Shown here one piece after another: positions 8,916 through 17,658 of a DNA stretch of 64,000 nucleotides (position 1 is the first letter of the stretch; each line of letters opens with the position of its first letter). The stretch is from Streptomyces barringtoniae (GTDB lineage Bacteria > Actinomycetota > Actinomycetes > Streptomycetales > Streptomycetaceae): positions 186,001 through 250,000 of the forward strand of contig NZ_JAJHNP010000004.1 in the NCBI RefSeq assembly GCF_020819595.1. The letters run 5' to 3'. A model generated the notes under the pieces. It was not told the origin of the DNA. It searched no databases and worked only from the letters and a program-made list of their open reading frames with translations. Made by a program: the position numbers and the translations under genes.

Positions 8916-10175
8916 ATGGCCACGGGATATCTGGAGATACTCCGGGCGCGGCATGCGCTGCGGCTGCTCACCGGCACGCTGGTGGGGCGGCTGCCGAACG
9001 CGACGGCCGCGATCGCCCTGGTGCTGTTCGTCCGTGCCGAGGGCGGGACGTACAGCCTCGCGGGTGCCCTCGCCGCGGTCTACGGCGTCGCCAACGCCGT
9101 GGGCCAGCCGGTGCTGGGCCGGCTCGTGGATCTGCACGGCCAGCCGCGTGTACAGCTGCCGGCGGCGGTGCTGGCGGCCCTGTCGATGGCGGTCTTCGCG
9201 TTCTCCGGCACCGATCCGCTGCCGCTGGCGTATGCGGCCGTGGCGGCGGCCGGGCTGTTCACGCCGCCGCTGGAGGGGGGCCTGCGCGCGCTGTGGCCGT
9301 CGGTGCTGGGGCGCGAGGAACAGGTGCACACGGCGTACGCGATGGACGCGATCGCGCAGGAGATCATGTTCACGGTGGGGCCGCTGCTGGTGACGTTGTG
9401 CGTGTCGCTGTGGGACGAGCGCGCCGCCCTGCTGGTGCTGAACCTGCTGGGGGTGCTGGGTGCGCTCTCCGTGGCCATGTCGCCGCCCTCGCGCGCGTGG
9501 CGCTCGGCGCCGCGTGAGGCGCACTGGCTCGGCGCGCTGCGCTCGCCGGGTCTGCTCGTGCTGCTCGGTGCCTTCCTGTTCGTGGGGATCGCGCTGGGCT
9601 CGATCACGGTCGCGTCGGTGTCGTACGCCGACGGTCATGGCGGTGACGCGGTGTACGGCTGGATGATGGCGGGGCTGGGCCTGGGTGCGCTGGTGGGTGG
9701 CACGGTGTACGGGGCCCGTCGGTGGGGCGGTTCGCCGGAGCGGCGACTGAGTGGGCTCGTGGCCCTTCTGGCGGTGTGTTACCTGCCTTTGATGCTGACG
9801 CCGGGTGCGCCGGCCATGGTGCTGCTGTCGGTGCTCTCCGGGGTGTTCCTCGCGCCGTGTATCGCCTGTGCGTTCATCATCGTGGACCGGCATGCGCCGA
9901 GCGGGACGGTCACCGAGGCCTTCTCCTGGCTTGTGACGACGTTCACCGTGGGTGCCTCGGTGGGAACGGGTGTGGCGGGGCCCGTGGTCCAGGCCGGTGG
10001 CACGGTGTGGGGGTTCGCGGTTCCGGGGGCGGCGGGGGCCGTGTCGTTGCTGGTGCTGCTCGCCATGGGGCGGGTCCTCGCAGCTCCCGCGCGGGGCGGG
10101 GTCGTTGCGTCTTCATCGGAAAATGATCCAAATCGTGCTGCCGAACCCCGTTTCAGCTCGGGGGATCGGGCGTAA
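8916..10175 (+). CDS. MFS transporter, probable drug or metabolite efflux
   Basis: The 419-residue protein is composed of repeated hydrophobic segments typical of a 12-helix major facilitator. The first loop contains GQPVLGRLVDLHGQPR, a variant of the MFS motif A between helices 2 and 3. The C terminus is short and polar. It starts at ATG 8916, with GGAGGG upstream. Its neighbour is a divergent LacI-type regulator that probably controls it. The substrate is unknown. The gene ends 9 bases before pafA, so read-through into pafA is possible. Confidence 0.88.
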   Translation: MATGYLEILRARHALRLLTGTLVGRLPNATAAIALVLFVRAEGGTYSLAGALAAVYGVANAVGQPVLGRLVDLHGQPRVQLPAAVLAALSMAVFAFSGTDPLPLAYAAVAAAGLFTPPLEGGLRALWPSVLGREEQVHTAYAMDAIAQEIMFTVGPLLVTLCVSLWDERAALLVLNLLGVLGALSVAMSPPSRAWRSAPREAHWLGALRSPGLLVLLGAFLFVGIALGSITVASVSYADGHGGDAVYGWMMAGLGLGALVGGTVYGARRWGGSPERRLSGLVALLAVCYLPLMLTPGAPAMVLLSVLSGVFLAPCIACAFIIVDRHAPSGTVTEAFSWLVTTFTVGASVGTGVAGPVVQAGGTVWGFAVPGAAGAVSLLVLLAMGRVLAAPARGGVVASSSENDPNRAAEPRFSSGDRA

Positions 10176-10184
10176 TGTTCAGTC

Positions 10185-11546
10185 ATGGACCGCCGCATTT
10201 TCGGGCTGGAGAACGAGTACGGCGTCACGTGCACGTTCAGGGGACAGCGCCGCCTGTCTCCTGACGAGGTGGCGCGGTACCTCTTCCGCCGTGTCGTGTC
10301 ATGGGGCCGCAGCAGCAATGTCTTTCTGCGAAACGGCGCCCGGCTCTATCTCGACGTGGGCTCACATCCGGAATACGCGACCCCCGAATGTGACAACGTG
10401 ATCGAACTGGTCACCCACGACAAGGCCGGCGAGCGCATTCTCGAAGGACTCCTGGTGGACGCGGAGCGACGCCTGCACGAGGAGGGAATCGCGGGCGACG
10501 TCTACCTGTTCAAGAACAACACGGACTCCGCGGGCAACTCGTACGGCTGCCATGAGAACTATCTGGTGGCCCGGCACGGGGAGTTCTCGCGGCTCGCGGA
10601 CATCCTCATCCCGTTCCTGGTGACGCGGCAGTTGCTGTGCGGTGCGGGGAAGGTGCTGCAGACGCCGCGTGGTGCCGTGTACTGCGTGAGTCAGCGTGCG
10701 GAGCACATCTGGGAGGGTGTGTCCTCGGCGACGACCCGTTCGAGGCCCATCATCAACACGCGTGACGAGCCGCACGCGGACGCCGAGCGCTACCGCCGGC
10801 TGCATGTCATCGTCGGTGACTCGAACATGTCCGAGACGACGATGCTGCTGAAGGTCGGCGCGACGGACCTGGTGCTGCGCATGATCGAGGCGGGCACGGT
10901 GATGCGTGACCTGACGCTGGAGAACCCGATCCGGGCGATCCGTGAGGTCAGCCACGACATCACGGGCCGGCGCAAGGTGCGGCTGGCCAGCGGCCGGGAG
11001 GCCTCGGCGCTGGAGGTGCAGCGGGAGTACTTCGACAAGGCCGTGGACTTCTGTGACCGCCGGGGGATCCGTACCGGCACGGTCGCGCAGGTCCTGGAGC
11101 TGTGGGGCCGCACCCTCGACGCGATCGAGAGCGAGGAGCTGGACCGGATCGCCACCGAGATCGACTGGGTGATGAAGTACAAGCTCATCGAGCGCTATCG
11201 GGCCAAGAACAACATGACGATGTCGCATCCGCGGGTCGCCCAGATAGACCTCGCCTACCACGACATTCATCGTCGTCGTGGCCTGTACTACCTGCTGGAG
11301 AAGAAGGGCCAGGCGGCCCGGGTCTGCAACGACTTGAAGATCTTCGAGGGCAAGTCGGTTCCGCCGCAGACCACTCGGGCGCGGCTGCGCGGTGACTTCA
11401 TCCGGCGGGCACAGGAACAGCGCAGGGACTTCACGGTCGACTGGGTGCATCTGAAGCTCAACGACCAGGCGCAGCGCACTGTGTTGTGCAAGGACCCGTT
11501 CCGTTCGGTGGACGACCGGGTGGAGAAGCTGATCGCCGGTATGTAG
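10185..11546 (+). CDS. pafA: Pup ligase PafA
   Basis: PafA uses ATP to phosphorylate the C-terminal Glu of deamidated Pup and joins it to substrate lysines. The 453 residues begin [13 protein letters not shown] with the Mg-binding Glu, and [15 protein letters not shown] carries Asp57, equivalent to the catalytic Asp of the family. It lacks the 40-residue insertion found in Dop, as expected. The start ATG at 10185 has no clear ribosome site and lies 9 bases after the MFS stop, so translation may be coupled or the transcript may be nearly leaderless. It is separated from the rest of the proteasome genes by the LacI/MFS pair. Confidence 0.97.
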   Translation: MDRRIFGLENEYGVTCTFRGQRRLSPDEVARYLFRRVVSWGRSSNVFLRNGARLYLDVGSHPEYATPECDNVIELVTHDKAGERILEGLLVDAERRLHEEGIAGDVYLFKNNTDSAGNSYGCHENYLVARHGEFSRLADILIPFLVTRQLLCGAGKVLQTPRGAVYCVSQRAEHIWEGVSSATTRSRPIINTRDEPHADAERYRRLHVIVGDSNMSETTMLLKVGATDLVLRMIEAGTVMRDLTLENPIRAIREVSHDITGRRKVRLASGREASALEVQREYFDKAVDFCDRRGIRTGTVAQVLELWGRTLDAIESEELDRIATEIDWVMKYKLIERYRAKNNMTMSHPRVAQIDLAYHDIHRRRGLYYLLEKKGQAARVCNDLKIFEGKSVPPQTTRARLRGDFIRRAQEQRRDFTVDWVHLKLNDQAQRTVLCKDPFRSVDDRVEKLIAGM

Positions 11547-11689
11547 GCGAAAGCGGGTGAGTCAAGCGTTTCGGGTGTGAAATGCCGGAACGCCACACGG
11601 GCGTCGTACGTTTACCGTACGGCGCCCTTCTCGCGTCGTAGAGTTGCGCGCACGCCATCCGCAAGATCGATTGATTACGAGGCTCTCCC

Positions 11690-12691
11690 GTGCGCCGACG
11701 TTCACTTCTCCTCGCCGCCGTTCCCGCAGGGCTGGTCACACTGGCCGCGTGCGGTGACGGCAAGTCCGGCTCCAGCAAGGCCGGTGTCTCGCCGTCGCCG
11801 TCGGTGTCGACGGTGCCTCCGCCGAAGATCGTGGACGCTCCGCTGCCGGCGATCACGGCGGGCACGAAGTTCGGTGAGAAGCCGACCGTGGCCAAGGGGC
11901 CGGGCGAGCCGTCGAAGAACCTGGCGGTGAAGACGGTGATCGCGGGCGGTGGTCGTACGGTCGCGGAGAACGACTTCGTCCAGGCGAACTATCTGGGTCA
12001 GATCTGGGACACGGGCAAGGTCTTCGACAACTCCTACGACCGCAAGATCCCGCTGGTCATCCAACTCGCCCAGGGCAGCAGCATCGACGGCTGGCGGTAC
12101 GGGCTGGCGGGCAGGAAGACCGGCAGCCGTGTCTTGATGGCGGTGCCGCCCACCTGGGGCTACGGCAAGTCGGGCGAACCGCAGGCGGGCATCAAGGGCA
12201 CCGACACGATGGTCTTCGTCGTCGACCTGATCGACGTCTTCAACTCCAAGAGCTCCTCCCACGGCAAGCCGGTCCCGCAGAGCGACACGGCGCTGCCGGA
12301 GGTCGCCACGAACACCGACGGCACGGTTCCCAAGGTCACCATCAGGCAGCCGCACCCGCCGAAGAAGCTCGTGTCCACCTACGTCCTGGAGGGCGACGGC
12401 CCCGAGCTCAAGGCGGACCAGACGGTCCTGTGCCAGTTCCAGGGGCTGGTCTGGGAGGGCGGCAAGACCTTCGAGCGGACGTACGGTTCGGGGCGGCTGA
12501 GCCAGTTCCCGCTGTCGCAGATCCAGCAGGTGGTCCCGGGCCTGGCGCAGGGGCTGACCGGCAAGAAGGTGGGCAGCCGCGTGCTCGTCGTCGTACCGCC
12601 GGAGCTGGGCTACGCCACCCCTCCGCCCGGCGGCGTCGTCAAGAAGGACTCCACGCTCGTCTACACGGTGGACATCCTCGCGGCGATGTAG
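11690..12691 (+). CDS. Lipoprotein with two FKBP-type peptidyl-prolyl isomerase domains
   Basis: FKBP enzymes speed cis-trans isomerisation at proline. This 333-residue protein has an arginine-rich signal peptide with a lipobox ending LAAC (lipid-modified Cys21), so it should be anchored on the outer face of the membrane. Two FKBP domains follow, at about 70-190 and 215-333; each shows the V.ANYLGQIW/LCQFQGLVW-type first strand, the IDGWRYGLAG or VPGLAQGLTG loop and the GYG/GYA region. Several aromatic pocket residues are altered, so catalysis is uncertain. Start GTG 11690, with GAGG 8 bases upstream. A cytosolic single-domain FKBP follows. Confidence 0.93.
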   Translation: MRRRSLLLAAVPAGLVTLAACGDGKSGSSKAGVSPSPSVSTVPPPKIVDAPLPAITAGTKFGEKPTVAKGPGEPSKNLAVKTVIAGGGRTVAENDFVQANYLGQIWDTGKVFDNSYDRKIPLVIQLAQGSSIDGWRYGLAGRKTGSRVLMAVPPTWGYGKSGEPQAGIKGTDTMVFVVDLIDVFNSKSSSHGKPVPQSDTALPEVATNTDGTVPKVTIRQPHPPKKLVSTYVLEGDGPELKADQTVLCQFQGLVWEGGKTFERTYGSGRLSQFPLSQIQQVVPGLAQGLTGKKVGSRVLVVVPPELGYATPPPGGVVKKDSTLVYTVDILAAM

Positions 12692-12801
12692 CCGGTGGTG
12701 TCCGTGGCCGGTGGGGAAGCTGGTGTCCATGGCGGGCGTTGGGGCTGCCGAGATGAAAGACTGTCCACGTTTCGTGTCGTACACAAGCAGGAGCTTTTGA
12801 C

Positions 12802-13173
12802 GTGAGCATCGAGAAGCCCGAGATCGACTTCCCTGGTGGCGAGCCCCCGGCGGACCTCGAGATCAAGGACATCTGGGAGGGCGACGGGCCGGTGGCGCAG
12901 GCGGGTCAGACCGTCACCGTCCACTATGTGGGTGTCGCCTTCAGCACCGGCGAGGAGTTCGACGCCAGCTGGAACCGTGGCACTCCGTTCCGCTTCCCGC
13001 TGGGTGCGGGCCGGGTCATCGCGGGCTGGGACCGGGGTGTGCAGGGCATGAAGGTCGGCGGCCGTCGCCAGCTGACCATCCCCGCCCACCTCGCCTACGG
13101 CAACCAGAGCCCGACCCCGGCGATCAAGCCGGGCGAGACGCTGATCTTCGTGGTGGACCTGCTGGGCGTCTGA
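12802..13173 (+). CDS. Cytosolic FKBP-type peptidyl-prolyl cis-trans isomerase
   Basis: This 123-residue protein is one FKBP domain without a signal sequence. It contains VTVHYVGVAFSTGEEFDASW, the VIAGWDRGVQGMKVGGRR loop and AYGNQSP, which are the expected active-site elements of a functional prolyl isomerase. It starts at GTG 12802 with AGGAG about 8 bases before. It is probably co-transcribed with the upstream lipoprotein FKBP and ends at a clear terminator. Confidence 0.95.
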   Translation: MSIEKPEIDFPGGEPPADLEIKDIWEGDGPVAQAGQTVTVHYVGVAFSTGEEFDASWNRGTPFRFPLGAGRVIAGWDRGVQGMKVGGRRQLTIPAHLAYGNQSPTPAIKPGETLIFVVDLLGV

Positions 13174-13252
13174 TCCCCGCCCGGTCCCGTTGTGATCCAC
13201 ACGTGATCCACACCTGATCGACCGGTCGTGTCCGACCGGTTCCGATCACCTG

Positions 13253-13289
13253 GGGCCCATGCCTGCTCGGGCATGGGCCCTCGGCTTTT
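13253..13289 (+). terminator. Intrinsic terminator after the FKBP genes
   Basis: An 11-bp perfect stem, GGGCCCATGCC (13253-13263) with GGCATGGGCCC (13270-13280), is followed by TCGGCTTTT. A second small palindrome, ACCGGTCG with CGACCGGT (13221-13240), lies just upstream. Confidence 0.85.
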
Positions 13290-13354
13290 GCCACCGCCGT
13301 GAGGAGCGGTACGGTCATCGGTCGGAAGCACCATAGGAAAGGCGAAGGGCGTCG

Positions 13355-14308
13355 ATGGCCATTGCCAAGGCCGAGCGGCTGATGAACCTGGCGCTGTGTC
13401 TGCTCGGCACACGGCGGCCGCTCAGCAAGCGCGAGCTGCGGGAGAGCATCGAGGCCTACCTGGAGGCGGGCTCCGACGACTCCTTCAACCGGATGTTCGA
13501 GCGGGACAAGGACGACCTGCGTGAGCTGGGCCTGGTCATCGAGACGGTGGAGAACCTGGACGGCGAGGTCGGCTATCTCGCCCGCCGCGACAGCAACCGG
13601 CTGCCGCCCATCACCCTGGACGCCGAGGAGGCCGCGGCGCTCGGTCTGGCCGCGAAGGTGTGGCAGCAGGCCCGACTGGCCGGCGCGGCCAGCGGTGCTC
13701 TGCAGAAGCTGCGCGCCGCTGGTCTGCCCGAGGACGTCGACCCCTACGAGGCGCACGGCGCCCTGGAGCCCCGGATCCCGGTGCACGAGGCCGCGTTCGA
13801 GCCGCTGATGCTGGCCTGCCGGGACCGCCGCCCGGTCGTCTTCGACTACCGCAAGGCCTCCGCCGCCCGCCCCGAGCCCCGGCATGTGGAGCCGTGGGCG
13901 CTGGAGTGCTGGCGCGGGCACTGGTACCTGGCCGGTTTCGACCGGGACCGGGGCGCCGAACGCGTCTTCCGGCTCTCCCGGATCACCGGCCGGGTCCGCT
14001 CGCGCGGTACGGGCTTCACCGCAGCCGTGCCCGACGTCGTCACCGTGCGCGAGACCGTGGCGAGCTGGGCGGGCGAGATCGCCGACGGTACGGCGCTGAT
14101 CCGGCTGCGTTCCGGGGCCGGTTACCCCCTTCGGGCGAAGGCCGCCCGGGTGCGGGAACTCGGCGACGGCTGGGACGAGTTGGAGATTCCGTACGGGCAC
14201 GGACTGGACGCCTGGCTGGTGGAGTTCGGGCCGGACGTGGTGGTCCTGGAGCCGGCCGAGCTGCGCGCGGACGTGGTGGACCGGCTGCGTGCCGTGGCCA
14301 AGGGCTGA
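13355..14308 (+). CDS. pafB: WYL-domain regulator PafB
   Basis: PafB and PafC form the PafBC activator of the LexA-independent DNA-damage response in mycobacteria and relatives. The 317 residues have an N-terminal winged helix-turn-helix (RLMNLALCLLGTRRPLSKREL) and a WYL ligand-binding domain with an intact GHWYLAGF segment, then a C-terminal extension with LRADVVDRLRAVA. The start is ATG 13355. The gene lies directly after a terminator and 15 bases before pafC, so the pair forms one operon. Confidence 0.94.
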   Translation: MAIAKAERLMNLALCLLGTRRPLSKRELRESIEAYLEAGSDDSFNRMFERDKDDLRELGLVIETVENLDGEVGYLARRDSNRLPPITLDAEEAAALGLAAKVWQQARLAGAASGALQKLRAAGLPEDVDPYEAHGALEPRIPVHEAAFEPLMLACRDRRPVVFDYRKASAARPEPRHVEPWALECWRGHWYLAGFDRDRGAERVFRLSRITGRVRSRGTGFTAAVPDVVTVRETVASWAGEIADGTALIRLRSGAGYPLRAKAARVRELGDGWDELEIPYGHGLDAWLVEFGPDVVVLEPAELRADVVDRLRAVAKG

Positions 14309-14323
14309 GGGGGGAGCAGGACT

Positions 14324-15313
14324 GTGGCAGGCAAACCGGTCAGGCCCGTGAACGCCATCGACCAGACCCGGCGGATGCTGTCCCTGGTGACCTACCTCAG
14401 GGAGCGCCCCGGCGCCCGGATCGCGGACGTCGCGCGTGCCTTCGGCATCACCGAGGACGAGCTGGTCGCCGACCTCGATCTGCTGCCGATGTGCGGCACG
14501 AGCTTCCGCGGCGGCGATCTGCTGGACATCGACACCGACGGTGAGCGGATCTGGTGGCACAACCCGGCCGCGCTGGGCGAGGAGGCGGCGGAGCCGCTCA
14601 GACTGGCCGCCGACGAGGCCACCGCGCTGCTGGTGGCGGCCCGGGCCGTCTCGACCCTGCCGGGCCTGCGCGAGGGCGACCGTCAGGCCCTGCTGCGGGC
14701 CACCGCGAAGGTGGAGGCCGCCGCCGGTGAGGCCGCCGGGGCCAGCGCGCGGCTGTCGGTGACCTTCGAGTCCGAGGGCGGGGTCTTCGCCGACGTCGAC
14801 CGGGCGATCTCCGAGCGCCGCCGGCTGTGGATCCGCTACTACTCCCCGGCCCGTGACGAGGTCACCGAGCGCGAGATCGACCCGATCCGCCTGGTCAGCG
14901 TCGGGCACACCTATGTCGAGGCATGGTGCCGGCGCTCCGAGGCCCGGCGCACCTTCCGGCTCGACCGGGTCGCGGAGATCCGGATACTGGACGAGCCGTC
15001 CGCGCCGCCCGAGATGGAGCTGCGCGACCTCTCCGAGGCCCTGGTGCAGCCCGCGGCCGAGGACCCGGAGGTCGTGGTCGAGGTCGGCCCGGGCGGCCGC
15101 TGGGTGGCCGAGTACTACCCGCACGACAGCGCCGATGAGCTTCCCGACGGCGGGCTGCGTATCACTCTGCGCACCCCGGATCCGGCCTCCCTGCGCCGGC
15201 TGGCACTGCGGCTCGGCGCCGACGGCCGGATCGTGTCCCCGCCGGAGCTGGCCGACAGCGCCCGCAGAGCGGCGGCGGAGGCGCTGGCGGCGTACGACAC
15301 GGCGTCGCGGTGA
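14324..15313 (+). CDS. pafC: WYL-domain regulator PafC
   Basis: This 329-residue partner of PafB has an N-terminal helix-turn-helix (DQTRRMLSLVTYLRERPGARIADVARAFG) and a WYL-like domain. The signature is degenerate: the equivalent of GHWYL is GHTYVEAWC, although FRLDRVAEI is kept. Family knowledge places PafC in a heterodimer with PafB that senses single-stranded DNA during DNA damage. It starts at GTG 14324, with GGGGGAGCAGG upstream. A dispersed intergenic repeat begins 5 bases after its stop. Confidence 0.93.
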   Translation: MAGKPVRPVNAIDQTRRMLSLVTYLRERPGARIADVARAFGITEDELVADLDLLPMCGTSFRGGDLLDIDTDGERIWWHNPAALGEEAAEPLRLAADEATALLVAARAVSTLPGLREGDRQALLRATAKVEAAAGEAAGASARLSVTFESEGGVFADVDRAISERRRLWIRYYSPARDEVTEREIDPIRLVSVGHTYVEAWCRRSEARRTFRLDRVAEIRILDEPSAPPEMELRDLSEALVQPAAEDPEVVVEVGPGGRWVAEYYPHDSADELPDGGLRITLRTPDPASLRRLALRLGADGRIVSPPELADSARRAAAEALAAYDTASR

Positions 15314-15317
15314 GGCA

Positions 15318-15445
15318 GCGCCCCGAAGGGGCGCAGGGCTGTGTTCGACATGCGGCTGCGCCGCGATGCGGGTCCCCACGGTTCGAGCGAAGCCGAGAGC
15401 TCGGGGGAGCGACCAGCCACGACGGCACCGCAGACGCGCGACGGA
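15318..15445. repeat. Dispersed Streptomyces intergenic inverted-repeat element, copy 1
   Basis: The element begins with GCGCCCC-GAA-GGGGCGC (15318-15334), continues with a ClaI-like CGACATGCGGCTGCGCCGC core, and ends in GACCAGCCACGACGGCACC. The same modules occur at 49,189-49,260 and 55,140-55,216 in reverse orientation, and in variant form at 34,025-34,090. This copy has about 30 extra bases in the middle. Confidence 0.7.
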
Positions 15446-15502
15446 GGACGGTGGCACTTCCGGCGGCGCCTTGGCGGACGACCAGGAGAAGGAGCGAGGG
15501 CT

Positions 15503-15784
15503 GTGAGCGAGCGTGCGGGTGAGATGACGGTGGCGGCCGCCTTCGCAGGGATGAGGAGAGCGGTCCCCGTGGTGTTCAAGGCGGGCTGCCCGGACTGCCG
15601 GGGCCGCTTCGAGCTCGCCGCGAGCGCGCTGCGCCTCGCCATCGGCGCCACCAGCCGGACGACGTTCTACTCCTTCACCTGCCCCGAGTGCGGGGCCGCC
15701 GTGCGCAAGCCCGCCGGGGAGCGCATCGTCGAGCTGCTCACCGGCGGCGGGGTGCGCACGCTGCGGCTGCACACCACCGTCTAG
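15503..15784 (+). CDS. Small zinc-ribbon protein of unknown function
   Basis: The 93-residue product carries two CxxC knuckles, CPDC at about residue 33 and CPEC at about 61, separated by a Phe/Tyr-rich stretch (TTFYSFTCPECGAAVRK), so it should bind one zinc ion. The C-terminal part, RIVELLTGGGVRTLRLH, is a likely short helix and strand. I chose GTG 15503 because AAGGAG is 8 bases upstream; ATG 15524 is the alternative, and longer frames run back into the dispersed repeat. It lies between pafC and tatA. No function can be assigned. Confidence 0.8.
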   Translation: MSERAGEMTVAAAFAGMRRAVPVVFKAGCPDCRGRFELAASALRLAIGATSRTTFYSFTCPECGAAVRKPAGERIVELLTGGGVRTLRLHTTV

Positions 15785-15794
15785 TCTCGACGTC

Positions 15795-15989
15795 ATGTTC
15801 TGGCCGATGTGCGCGGTAGCGTTGGGTTTCCTGGGTCTCGCGGTGCTGGGGGTGCTCGCCGTCCGGGTCTTCCTGGAGGCGCGGCGTCTCGGACAGCAGG
15901 TCGCGGACTCGGCGCGCCGTATCAACAGGGCGGCGGAGGACCTGGAGCGTTCGGCGGCCCGTGCGGCCCGTGCCGTGGATGCGCTGTGA
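15795..15989 (+). CDS. Small single-pass membrane protein with a helical tail
   Basis: The 64-residue product has one hydrophobic segment at about residues 5-26, followed by an Arg/Ala-rich amphipathic helix with heptad spacing (RRLGQQVADSARRINRAAEDLERSAARAARAVDAL). It starts 10 bases after the upstream zinc-ribbon gene stop, so it may be translated by coupling; I see no strong ribosome site. It is probably a real small gene because of its ordered membrane-helix design, but function is unknown. Confidence 0.65.
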   Translation: MFWPMCAVALGFLGLAVLGVLAVRVFLEARRLGQQVADSARRINRAAEDLERSAARAARAVDAL

Positions 15990-16249
15990 GCTCCTCCGGG
16001 TGATGCCGGTGAGTCCTGCGGGGCAAGCGCTTTGTGTCACTTCGCCCTGTCATGCTGCCCAGCTGGACAGGTACGCTGCTTGTCGTGGTGCGGAGAACGA
16101 GGCCCGCATCGTGGACCGGGCGTACGCACGGGGATTGCCTCACGTTTACCCCTGAGCGTTACGATCGCTGCCAGCGCGACCATCGGACACATGTCCGACT
16201 GGTCGGACGGCACCCCACCCCAGCCGCCTCGGTGAGAAGGTAAAGACTT

Positions 16250-16528
16250 ATGTTCGGAAGGCTCGGAGCCCCCGAGATCATTCTCATCCTCGTCGTCATC
16301 GTCCTGCTGTTCGGCGCGAAGAAGCTTCCGGACATGGCCCGCTCGCTCGGCAAGTCCGCGCGCATCCTCAAGAGCGAGGCCAAGGCGATGAAGGAGGAGT
16401 CCAACGCCTCCGCCCAGGCGCCGGCCTCCGACGAGCAGCCTCCGGCGCAGCGCACCATCCAGGCGGCCCCCGGCGACGTGTCCAGCTCGCGGCCGGTCAA
16501 CGAGCCGACGGACACCACCCAGCGCTGA
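16250..16528 (+). CDS. tatA: Sec-independent translocase protein TatA
   Basis: TatA forms the size-adaptable channel of the twin-arginine translocase that exports folded proteins. The 92-residue protein has a short membrane helix ([18 protein letters not shown]), the [16 protein letters not shown] amphipathic helix characteristic of TatA, and a polar tail rich in Pro, Ala and Gln. It starts at ATG 16250, with GAGAAGG about 8 bases before. tatC follows after 47 bases. The 260 bases upstream hold its likely promoter; TTGCCT (16136) and TACGAT (near 16161) are candidates only. Confidence 0.96.
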   Translation: MFGRLGAPEIILILVVIVLLFGAKKLPDMARSLGKSARILKSEAKAMKEESNASAQAPASDEQPPAQRTIQAAPGDVSSSRPVNEPTDTTQR

Positions 16529-16575
16529 CGCAGGGCCGGATATCCCCGGCCTCCCGCACGAGATGAGGACGTGGG

Positions 16576-17526
16576 TTGCTCAAGTCTGCCCGCAAGAAGG
16601 AGAAGGATCCCGAGGGGCGGATGCCCCTTGCGGATCATCTTCGTGAGCTCCGCAACCGGCTCGCGAAGGCGCTGCTGGCCATCGTCGTCGTGACGATCGT
16701 CGCAGCCTTCTTCTACAACGACATCATCAACTTCCTGACCAAGCCGATCCTCGACTCGGTCGGTTGCGCACAGACCTTCGAACAGCTGGCGAAGTCCAAG
16801 GGCGGACACCAGTGTGCGGAGATCACGATCAACGGGCTCCTCGCCCCGTTCACGCTGGCCCTCCAGGTTTCGCTGATGGCGGGCGTCGTGGCCGCCTCGC
16901 CGATCTGGCTGTACCAGCTGTGGGCGTTCGTCGCGCCGGGCCTGCACCGGCACGAGAAGAAGTACGCCTACGCCTTCGTCTTCACCGGGGCCCCGCTGTT
17001 CTTCGCCGGTGCCTTCTTCGCGTACGAGGTGCTGCCCACCACCGCGAAGGTGCTGATCGACTTCACGCCGAACGGCAACATCAAGAATCTGCTGCCGCTG
17101 GACGACCTGCTGCAGCTGGTCACCCGCATGGTGATCGTCTTCGGTCTCTCCTTCGAGCTGCCGCTGTTGCTGATCATGCTCAATCTCACCGGGATACTGA
17201 GCGGCCAGCGCATGCTCGGCTGGTGGCGCGGCATGATCCTCGGCATCACGGTCTTCGCGGCCGTGGCCACGCCCAGCACCGATCCGCTGTCCATGCTGGC
17301 CCTCGCCGGACCGATCTGGGTGCTGTACTTCGGCGCGGTGCTGTTCTCCCTGGCGAACGACAAGCGCAAGCGCCGCCGCGAGGAGGCGGGCCCCGCCGAC
17401 GACGAGGCCTCCGACCTGGACCTCACCCCCGAGGCGATCGGCGAGATCGAGCCCGTCGCGGCCAACCGGGCCCTGCCCGAGCAGAGCGGCCCGGAGCGGG
17501 TCAACGGCTACGACGACGTGACTTGA
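16576..17526 (+). CDS. tatC: Sec-independent translocase protein TatC
   Basis: TatC is the receptor that binds twin-arginine signal peptides. The 316 residues begin with the conserved cytosolic segment MPLADHLRELRNRL (residues about 16-29), and six membrane helices follow. FVAPGLHRHEKK and the ATPSTDPLSM loop are typical. The C-terminal 45 residues are a charged cytosolic tail. The start is a TTG at 16576 with GAGG upstream. It forms an operon with tatA and ends at a 15-bp hairpin. A Tat substrate candidate is encoded at the far end of the window (63,635). Confidence 0.96.
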   Translation: MLKSARKKEKDPEGRMPLADHLRELRNRLAKALLAIVVVTIVAAFFYNDIINFLTKPILDSVGCAQTFEQLAKSKGGHQCAEITINGLLAPFTLALQVSLMAGVVAASPIWLYQLWAFVAPGLHRHEKKYAYAFVFTGAPLFFAGAFFAYEVLPTTAKVLIDFTPNGNIKNLLPLDDLLQLVTRMVIVFGLSFELPLLLIMLNLTGILSGQRMLGWWRGMILGITVFAAVATPSTDPLSMLALAGPIWVLYFGAVLFSLANDKRKRRREEAGPADDEASDLDLTPEAIGEIEPVAANRALPEQSGPERVNGYDDVT

Positions 17527-17550
17527 GCCTCGCGCCCGACCGCACCACAC

Positions 17551-17584
17551 CGGATGCCCCCGCCCTGATGGGCGGGGGCATCCG
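17551..17584 (+). terminator. Terminator hairpin after tatC
   Basis: A perfect 15-bp stem, CGGATGCCCCCGCCC (17551-17565) with GGGCGGGGGCATCCG (17570-17584), encloses the tetraloop TGAT. There is no T tract. It lies 25 bases after tatC and 75 bases before helY. Confidence 0.75.
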
Positions 17585-17658
17585 TGTTCGCGGGCCGGCC
17601 CATGTTCCGGATAATGATCGTCCTGTTGTCAGTGCGGCCCGGTACGCTCGAAAGCACG

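Noticed and set aside
13124..15925. 933-codon minus-strand frame over pafB and pafC
   Set aside because: It is antisense to two well-supported genes, low in complexity and rich in Arg and Gly, with no domain.
17584..17658. Extended helY start
   Set aside because: The upstream 25 codons lie over the tatC terminator tail and lack a ribosome site; ATG 17,659 gives the family N terminus.
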